54,188 nucleotides of DNA from Methanoculleus sp. UBA303. Its GTDB lineage: Archaea; Halobacteriota; Methanomicrobia; Methanomicrobiales; Methanoculleaceae. This document shows positions 50,147-54,188 of this stretch, in pieces. The translations under genes and the position numbers were made by a program. The stretch covers positions 1 through 54,188 of the forward strand of contig DANY01000017.1 of NCBI GenBank assembly GCA_002501655.1, in the 5' to 3' direction. The first letter of the stretch is position 1. The number at the start of each line of letters is the position of its first letter. The notes below the pieces were generated by a model. That model was given only the letters and a program-made list of their open reading frames with translations. It was not told the DNA's origin and made no database searches.

Positions 50147-50581
50147 TCAGGAACCCTCCGGGATCTCCGCCTCGAGTTCGACCACCAGTTCCTCCCCCCG
50201 CCGGAGCGCCTCGATAAACTCCCGGGGGAGGCCGGCCGCGACGCGATCGGCATGGATGCCCACGGTCCGGTCCGAGACGAAGTCGCTTCGCCGCCAGACG
50301 AGATCCGCAGGATGGTCCAGGGTAAGCGCCGCACTTCCTCGCGATCTGACTTCGACGGTCTGGCCGCCGGCGATGAGCCGGGTCGTGAGCACCGCACGGT
50401 CGTCGCAGAGCACAGCTTTCAGGCCGGGGTCGAGGTCTGCGGCACCTTTGTCGGCAGCGACGCCGATGATGCAGTCACCGGATAGCGTCAGCGTCTCGTC
50501 CCTTGTTACCTCAAATGTCGTCGGATGGATTCCCTGGATCAGCGGGTGCCCTCGCGCCCGCACGATATCCCTCGCCTTCAT
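50147..50581 (-). CDS. DUF371 family protein
   Basis: 144 residues of an archaeal beta-rich family of unknown function. The pattern RARGHPLIQGIHPTTFEVTRDETLTLSGDCIIGVAADKGAADLDP is typical of DUF371, including the conserved GD-CIIGV stretch. The gene is convergent with the preceding small membrane protein (18 bp apart) and divergent from the zinc-finger gene. Confidence 0.85.
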   Translation of the reverse strand: MKARDIVRARGHPLIQGIHPTTFEVTRDETLTLSGDCIIGVAADKGAADLDPGLKAVLCDDRAVLTTRLIAGGQTVEVRSRGSAALTLDHPADLVWRRSDFVSDRTVGIHADRVAAGLPREFIEALRRGEELVVELEAEIPEGS

Positions 50582-50613
50582 ACTTAATTAGGAAGGGACT
50601 CCATTGCTAATGA

Positions 50614-51207
50614 ATGATTAGTATCGTCTGCCCCATCTGTAAGGAGGAGTGTGAGCACCAGATTCTCCGGGAAGCCGCCGAACTGGTGGTACAGTGTAGC
50701 GAGTGCGGCCAGATCCACCGGACACCAAAGCCCCCCGAACCCTGTATTCTCACCATCAGGGCGATCGTGAGCCATGAGACGGAGTCACAGGTCTGCACCG
50801 TGGAGATGCTCGCCGATGAGGTCGTGAGCCTCGGGGACCAGATCGCCGCGGAGTGTGGAGACGAGGTCTTCGGGGTCGAGGTCACCGGCATCGAGGTCGG
50901 AGCGAAACGAGTCCGCCGGGCGGAGGCCGAGGCGGTGACGACCCTCTGGACCCGGGGTATCGAACAGGTCGTGGTGAGGGCATCCATCCATACCGGGCGC
51001 ACGACCCTTCCGCTCTACCAGGCTGCGGAGGGAGAAGATGAGTTCGTCGTCGGGGAGGCCTACACCTTCGGCGGGCGGCGGATCCGGATATCACACATCA
51101 AACTCCGTGACGGCCCGGTCATACGGAAAGAAGGCTGGAAGACCGTAGCCCGCCGGGTAAAGAGGATTTACGGCTACCTCGATGGGCGTTACCAGAGGAG
51201 GCCGTGA
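50614..51207 (+). CDS. HVO_0476-family zinc-finger protein
   Basis: 197 residues. An N-terminal zinc ribbon has CPICKEECEHQ and CSECGQIHR; the remaining alpha/beta part (FGVEVTGIEVGAKRVRRAEAEAVTTLWTRGIEQVVVRASIH...RIRISHIKLRDG) matches the euryarchaeal family named for Haloferax HVO_0476. Function is unknown; the fold and ribbon suggest RNA or DNA binding. The start is fixed by the short gap to the divergent DUF371 gene. Confidence 0.85.
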   Translation: MISIVCPICKEECEHQILREAAELVVQCSECGQIHRTPKPPEPCILTIRAIVSHETESQVCTVEMLADEVVSLGDQIAAECGDEVFGVEVTGIEVGAKRVRRAEAEAVTTLWTRGIEQVVVRASIHTGRTTLPLYQAAEGEDEFVVGEAYTFGGRRIRISHIKLRDGPVIRKEGWKTVARRVKRIYGYLDGRYQRRP

Positions 51208-51472
51208 TCCCCGCCAACCCGGGGCAGCGGGATATGGGATATTCGCAAGCCTTCGGGTGCGCATGCTTCCCCCCACTGGCCGTTGCAAGCCACACACCCC
51301 GGCACCCGTACACTCCACAACCAGCAGAAGGCCTCTCTCGGGGAACGGGACTTCGCCCTGCACGTTCGCGGGCGAGGTCGATAACCAGCAGATCCACTCC
51401 ACCTTCAGGGTAACTCCGGACACAAGATAGAAAAAATCGCTGCACCGGGCCTTCCCGGCACCGCCCCGACCT
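51208..51472. other. 265-bp intergenic region, convergent genes
   Basis: Between convergent genes. It holds the thioredoxin terminator and a direct repeat AACCAGCAGA at 51318-51327 and 51381-51390. No gene or RNA is recognised. Confidence 0.4.
51431..51458 (-). terminator. Terminator of the thioredoxin-like gene
   Basis: On the minus strand a short CCGGG/CCCGG stem (51445-51458) is followed by GCAGCGA and TTTTTT (51431-51436), 15 bases past the stop codon of the gene. Confidence 0.6.
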
Positions 51473-51751
51473 TTACCCGGGCAGGGGTCGAGGCAGGTGC
51501 CGGCGAATCGCAGCTTCGAGGTCTTCGCGGTGGGCGAGACCTTCCATCCGCTCCCTGACCTCGTCGCCCTCGATGACGAGGGTTGTAGGGGTCACCCGGA
51601 GGCTATACTCTTTGATATACTGCGGGTTCTTAACGGCATCGATCTCCTCGATCTCGATCCCGAGGTCCTTCTCCACCTCGCGAAGGATGGGGGCCTGCTC
51701 ATCGCACCCCATGCACCCTTCCTGGTAGAAGTTCATCACTTTTACCGCCAT
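51473..51751 (-). CDS. Thioredoxin-like protein with CxxC
   Basis: 92 residues, a minimal thioredoxin fold. The active site is GCMGC (EGCMGCDEQAP), with the cis-proline loop VTPTTLVIEG later. The dipeptide between the cysteines (Met-Gly) is not the standard Gly-Pro, so its redox potential may differ. It could reduce protein disulfides or transfer electrons from a ferredoxin-dependent reductase. The gene is monocistronic, bounded by its own terminator. Confidence 0.85.
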   Translation of the reverse strand: MAVKVMNFYQEGCMGCDEQAPILREVEKDLGIEIEEIDAVKNPQYIKEYSLRVTPTTLVIEGDEVRERMEGLAHREDLEAAIRRHLPRPLPG

Positions 51752-51795
51752 ATATGGCAGAAAGCGGGAAAACTATAAAAAACAGTGGGGTGCCG

Positions 51796-52488
51796 TCACC
51801 CCGTTATGCTGTTGAGCGTGACCTCGGCGCTGCCGTAGCGGTACGTGATGACCAGGGAGTCGGGATTCTTGGCTATAACCTTCCCTATGCGCAGTGCCGG
51901 GGTCTCATTGGTCTCATTACCCATGGGGATATCCGGTGATGTCGTCAGCCCGAGCATGACCGTGTCGCCCACCGCCCTCTCGCTGAAGTTGAGGCCGATG
52001 CCGTCGGCGTCTTCCTGGCTCAGGTTCGCCTCGAGGTCGTTTGCCCCGTAGGAGAACCCGACGACCTTCATCTCTCCGGGGCGCATCCCGATGAGTCCCT
52101 GAGAGATGGCGTTGGTCTCAAAGCCGAGGAGGCCGACGGCCGAGAATCCGGGAGGATATTCGACCGGTATGACGGCGACGTTCTCGCCCGAGACCTGGCT
52201 CCCGACGGGGATCGTCAGACCTCTCGTCAGGAGGACGAGGTTCCCCTTCTGGGATTCGCTCGACACGAGGTTCTGGTCGGTCGTGGCGAGAGGGCGCCCG
52301 TCCTCGCCACGGATGGTGTAGCCGATCTGTGCCGTATTCCCTACCTGAGCCTTCTGGCCGCTCCCAAACATCGGGGCCAGGTAGGATCCCACCATGGCCA
52401 CCGCAACCAGCAGGGCGACTCCCACGTAGGCCCATTTCATCCATGCCTTATCGTCGTTCTTCGAGGTTTTCTGCTGAGTCTGTTTCAT
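51796..52488 (-). CDS. Membrane-anchored FKBP-like protein
   Basis: 230 residues from the ATG at 52488; a longer frame to 52578 lies across the promoter. A lysine-rich cytoplasmic start and a transmembrane helix (about 18-40) precede an extracytoplasmic FKBP-type segment with VGNTAQIGYTIRGEDGRPLATT and SQGLIGMRPGEMKVVGFSYG, followed by an insert-like part with the SQEDADGIGLNFSERAVGDTVML motif. It is probably a peptidyl-prolyl isomerase or chaperone; some FKBP active-site aromatics are hard to place, so enzyme activity is uncertain. A box A-like ACTATTTTATTTTA lies about 30-40 bases upstream. Confidence 0.7.
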   Translation of the reverse strand: MKQTQQKTSKNDDKAWMKWAYVGVALLVAVAMVGSYLAPMFGSGQKAQVGNTAQIGYTIRGEDGRPLATTDQNLVSSESQKGNLVLLTRGLTIPVGSQVSGENVAVIPVEYPPGFSAVGLLGFETNAISQGLIGMRPGEMKVVGFSYGANDLEANLSQEDADGIGLNFSERAVGDTVMLGLTTSPDIPMGNETNETPALRIGKVIAKNPDSLVITYRYGSAEVTLNSITG

Positions 52489-52558
52489 TGTTGTACAATC
52501 GTCTTTCGTTAAAATAAAATAGTATTGTTCTGTGCGGGAGAAGGTGCTAGATTGGATA

Positions 52559-52572
52559 CAATTATATAATTG
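52559..52572. promoter_or_regulatory. 14-bp palindrome over the hsp20 box A
   Basis: CAATTATATAATTG is a perfect palindrome including the TATATA core. A protein dimer bound here would block TBP, making it a candidate operator for heat-shock control. Confidence 0.5.
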
Positions 52573-52643
52573 AAACACTACCTTAAAGTTAGCCAGGGCG
52601 ACCCGGTCGCCCCGGGGCCATTCCAGAAACAGGAGTGATTACG

Positions 52644-53114
52644 ATGGCAAGGATTGAACGAGGGCCGTATCGCACGATATGGCAGGACTTTGACGACCTT
52701 ATGGCCGAGATGGAGAGCAGGTTCCAGTCCATGCTCGGAGGAATCGGCGCACGAGGAGAAGAGATCAGGGGCCGGGTCGTCCCGGCAGTCCGCGATTTCC
52801 GTGTAGATGTCCGGGACCACGAGGACGAGGTGATCGTCGTTGCCGACCTCCCCGGCGTTGAGAAAGAGAACGTCGCAGTCCGGCTCATCGACCCCCAGCA
52901 CCTGGAGATCGTAAGCAGGCGGACGGACGAGACCGCGGAGGAGACCAGGGATTTCTTCATGCGGGAACGTGTCTACGGCCAGATGAGCCGCACGGTGCTG
53001 CTCCCCGCCGAGGTGACCGAGGAGAGTTCGGCGGCAACGTTTAAGAACGGTGTTCTCGAGGTCAGGCTGAAGAAAGCGCCGACCGAGACCGGGACCGCAA
53101 TCCCCATTGAATAA
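52644..53114 (+). CDS. hsp20: Small heat-shock protein, Hsp20/alpha-crystallin
   Basis: 156 residues from the ATG at 52644, eight bases after AGGAG; a GTG at 52635 overlaps that site. The alpha-crystallin domain (about 48-140) contains DFRVDVRDHEDEVIVVADLPGVEKENVAVRLID, FFMRERVYGQMSRTVLLPAEV and the AxFKNGVLEVRLKKA motif, with an IPIE tail of the I-x-I type that links subunits in the oligomer. It holds unfolded proteins during stress. The CBS-ParB gene follows after a short gap with its own TATA-like T-rich sequence. Confidence 0.94.
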   Translation: MARIERGPYRTIWQDFDDLMAEMESRFQSMLGGIGARGEEIRGRVVPAVRDFRVDVRDHEDEVIVVADLPGVEKENVAVRLIDPQHLEIVSRRTDETAEETRDFFMRERVYGQMSRTVLLPAEVTEESSAATFKNGVLEVRLKKAPTETGTAIPIE

Positions 53115-53152
53115 CCTTTTTTATGTCTTTACCAATCCTGACCGAACAATTC

Positions 53153-53968
53153 ATGTCGAGCCAGTGTGACACTATCATAATGGACAAAAAGAGGGTCAAG
53201 GACTACATGACCTACGACGTCGTCACCGTCAACGCCCATGGGACGGTCCGCGACGTCATCGAAACCATAAAAAAGACACACCACGACGGATTTCCTGTTG
53301 TGGAGAACTCAAAGGAAGTAGTAGGTTACATATCGGCACGGGACCTCCTCTTCGCCCACCCGGCAACACCAATAGAGCAGGTGATGTCACGCCACCTCAT
53401 CGTTGCCGACCCGGATATGAGCGTGAACGATGCAGCCCGTGTCATCTTCCGTTCCGGCATCCAGAAACTCCCGGTCGTCGATGAGAAGAACGAACTCATC
53501 GGGATCATATCGAACGCCGATGTCATCAGGTCCCAGATCGAGCACGTCTCACCGGAGAAGGTCTTCAAGTTCATCGAGACCTTGAAGAAACTCTACGGGG
53601 TCGAGCCGACGCTGAGGCGGGGCTCGGTCCCGATAAACGACCTCCTGCCCACCCAGTCAAAGATATACGAGGACGAACTGGAAGGGCGGATGTACGAGAT
53701 CAAGAAGGGGCTCGCCGAACCCCTGATCGTGGTCAGGCGGCCAGGCCGCTGGATCCTGGTCGACGGGCACCACCGGGCGATCGCGGCTAAAAGGCTCGGG
53801 ATCACGAACCTCGACGCCTATATCATCGAGGTCCGGGAGAATATCGAGTTAGGTATGGAGCGGACCGCCCGGACGCTCAACCTCACCACGCTCGACGACA
53901 TCAAGGTGCTCGATTACGCCCGCCATCCCCTCGTCGCGCTGACGCACCGGCTTGTGCGGCACGGCTAG
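53153..53968 (+). CDS. CBS-domain protein fused to a ParB/Srx-like domain
   Basis: 271 residues from the ATG at 53153; 53123 and 53180 are alternative starts, and the last (MDKKRVKDYM) is where similarity to the CBS family begins. Two CBS motifs (VKDYMTYDVVTVNAHGTVRDVIETI...VVGYISARDLL and VMSRHLIVADPDMSVNDAARVIF...LIGIISNADVI) are followed by a ParB/Srx-fold domain (about 165-235) with EPLIVVRRPGRWILVDGHHRAIAAKRLGI. Its D-G-H-H-R motif is that of ParB nucleotide-binding proteins and of SerK-type kinases. Adenine-nucleotide sensing controlling a nucleotide-using domain is the likely theme. The product is probably cytoplasmic. Confidence 0.85.
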   Translation: MSSQCDTIIMDKKRVKDYMTYDVVTVNAHGTVRDVIETIKKTHHDGFPVVENSKEVVGYISARDLLFAHPATPIEQVMSRHLIVADPDMSVNDAARVIFRSGIQKLPVVDEKNELIGIISNADVIRSQIEHVSPEKVFKFIETLKKLYGVEPTLRRGSVPINDLLPTQSKIYEDELEGRMYEIKKGLAEPLIVVRRPGRWILVDGHHRAIAAKRLGITNLDAYIIEVRENIELGMERTARTLNLTTLDDIKVLDYARHPLVALTHRLVRHG

Positions 53969-54188
53969 TGCAACGGTTCCCAATTACCGGCACTCTCCCC
54001 GGAGGAGTGTATTGATCTTTTTTCACGCTATCCGGGGGGTTGCCTCCCGGGAGACGGCTTGTCCCCGGTATCCCCACGTACTGCCCCACCCCCAGGGCGA
54101 TAGCCACCCCGGTCCAGTGCACGGGGAGATCCCGGGGAAGAACCGGATTCGGGCCCACTCACCCCTTCTCCCGGGAAACCGGCGTCAG
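53969..54188. other. Non-coding tail of the window with terminator-like hairpins and repeat copy 2
   Basis: No gene is seen. Several C/G-rich inverted segments occur (for example CTCCCGGGAG around 54054-54063), and TGATCTTTTTTCAC at 54013-54026 contains a T6 tract suitable for ending the CBS-ParB transcript. The segment 54097-54145 is a second copy of the repeat at 17236-17285. Confidence 0.45.
54097..54145. repeat. Dispersed 50-bp intergenic repeat, copy 2
   Basis: Starts GGCGATAGCCACC and ends CCCGGGGAAGAACC, aligning with 17236-17285 at 43 of 50 positions with one gap. Direct orientation relative to copy 1. Confidence 0.6.

Noticed and set aside
51182..51430. 82-residue plus-strand frame after the zinc-finger gene
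   Set aside because: No ribosome-binding site, overlaps the end of the previous gene, and has no recognisable sequence.
1..54188. tRNA, rRNA, 7S RNA or RNase P RNA genes
   Set aside because: Reading the intergenic gaps I found no T-arm, anticodon-arm or conserved SRP/RNase P sequence. A covariance search would settle this.
1..54188. CRISPR array, insertion sequence or prophage
   Set aside because: No regularly spaced repeats, transposase, integrase or phage structural gene is visible.

Overview
The window comes from a methanogenic archaeon of the order Methanomicrobiales, most probably a Methanoculleus species. Archaeal markers are everywhere: histone, aIF6, prefoldin, RpoF, L39e, SRP54/FtsY, FEN1 with a PCNA-binding tail, and TATA (box A) promoters with short or absent leaders. 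CfbC/CfbD of coenzyme F430 synthesis, an F420H2-oxidase-type flavodiiron protein and DUF2193/DUF2180 proteins point to a methanogen. The presenilin homologue at 2274-3185 has its catalytic aspartates at positions 162 and 220, as in the Methanoculleus marisnigri enzyme of known structure. The DNA is GC-rich with short AT-rich promoters. I see no rRNA or tRNA gene, CRISPR array, transposase or prophage.

Layout. 0-9.4 kb: histone, an HTH-CBS regulator, a NOG1-type GTPase, presenilin protease, a small coiled-coil membrane protein, FEN1, the DUF2193/DUF2180 pair, aquaporin, and a rubredoxin plus thiamine-diphosphate enzyme pair. 9.6-15.1 kb: endonuclease V, flavodiiron protein, archaeal phosphoribulokinase, TrkH and a secreted protein. 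15.2-21.2 kb: cfbC-cfbD preceded by a possible leader peptide, UspA, a PH-domain membrane protein, a GNAT enzyme, two small proteins and an orphan CfbD/NifD-like protein. 21.2-24.1 kb: a leuC-leuD-leuB type operon. 24.2-28.6 kb: mutS-mutL. 29-32.5 kb: surface or secreted proteins (PsbP-like, membrane-anchored Lon-like protease) and a MATE exporter of different base composition.

32.8-43.5 kb is one long minus-strand cluster of information-processing genes: RNase P subunit 4, a YhbY-type RNA-binding protein, S19e, PDCD5, a PP-loop ATPase, L39e, L31e, aIF6, L18Ae, prefoldin alpha, FtsY, SRP54, TrmY, Pus10, L21e, RpoF, DUF655, KsgA and a HemK-type methyltransferase. Genes overlap or sit a few bases apart. 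A strong box A precedes the cluster, a second box A lies over the yhbY stop codon, and an oligo-T tract lies beyond the last gene. It joins ribosome assembly, tRNA modification and co-translational targeting.

43.5-54.2 kb: PurN, a CNNM/HlyC-type transporter, a TIM-barrel isomerase, exonuclease VII (xseA-xseB), a soluble PAS histidine kinase, DUF371, a zinc-finger protein, a small thioredoxin, a membrane-anchored FKBP-like protein, Hsp20 and a CBS-ParB protein. The points most worth following are the orphan CfbD paralogue (19975-21141), the short ORF and dual promoters before cfbC, a pseudoknot-capable sequence at 32589-32650, and a 50-bp repeat found at 17.24 and 54.10 kb.
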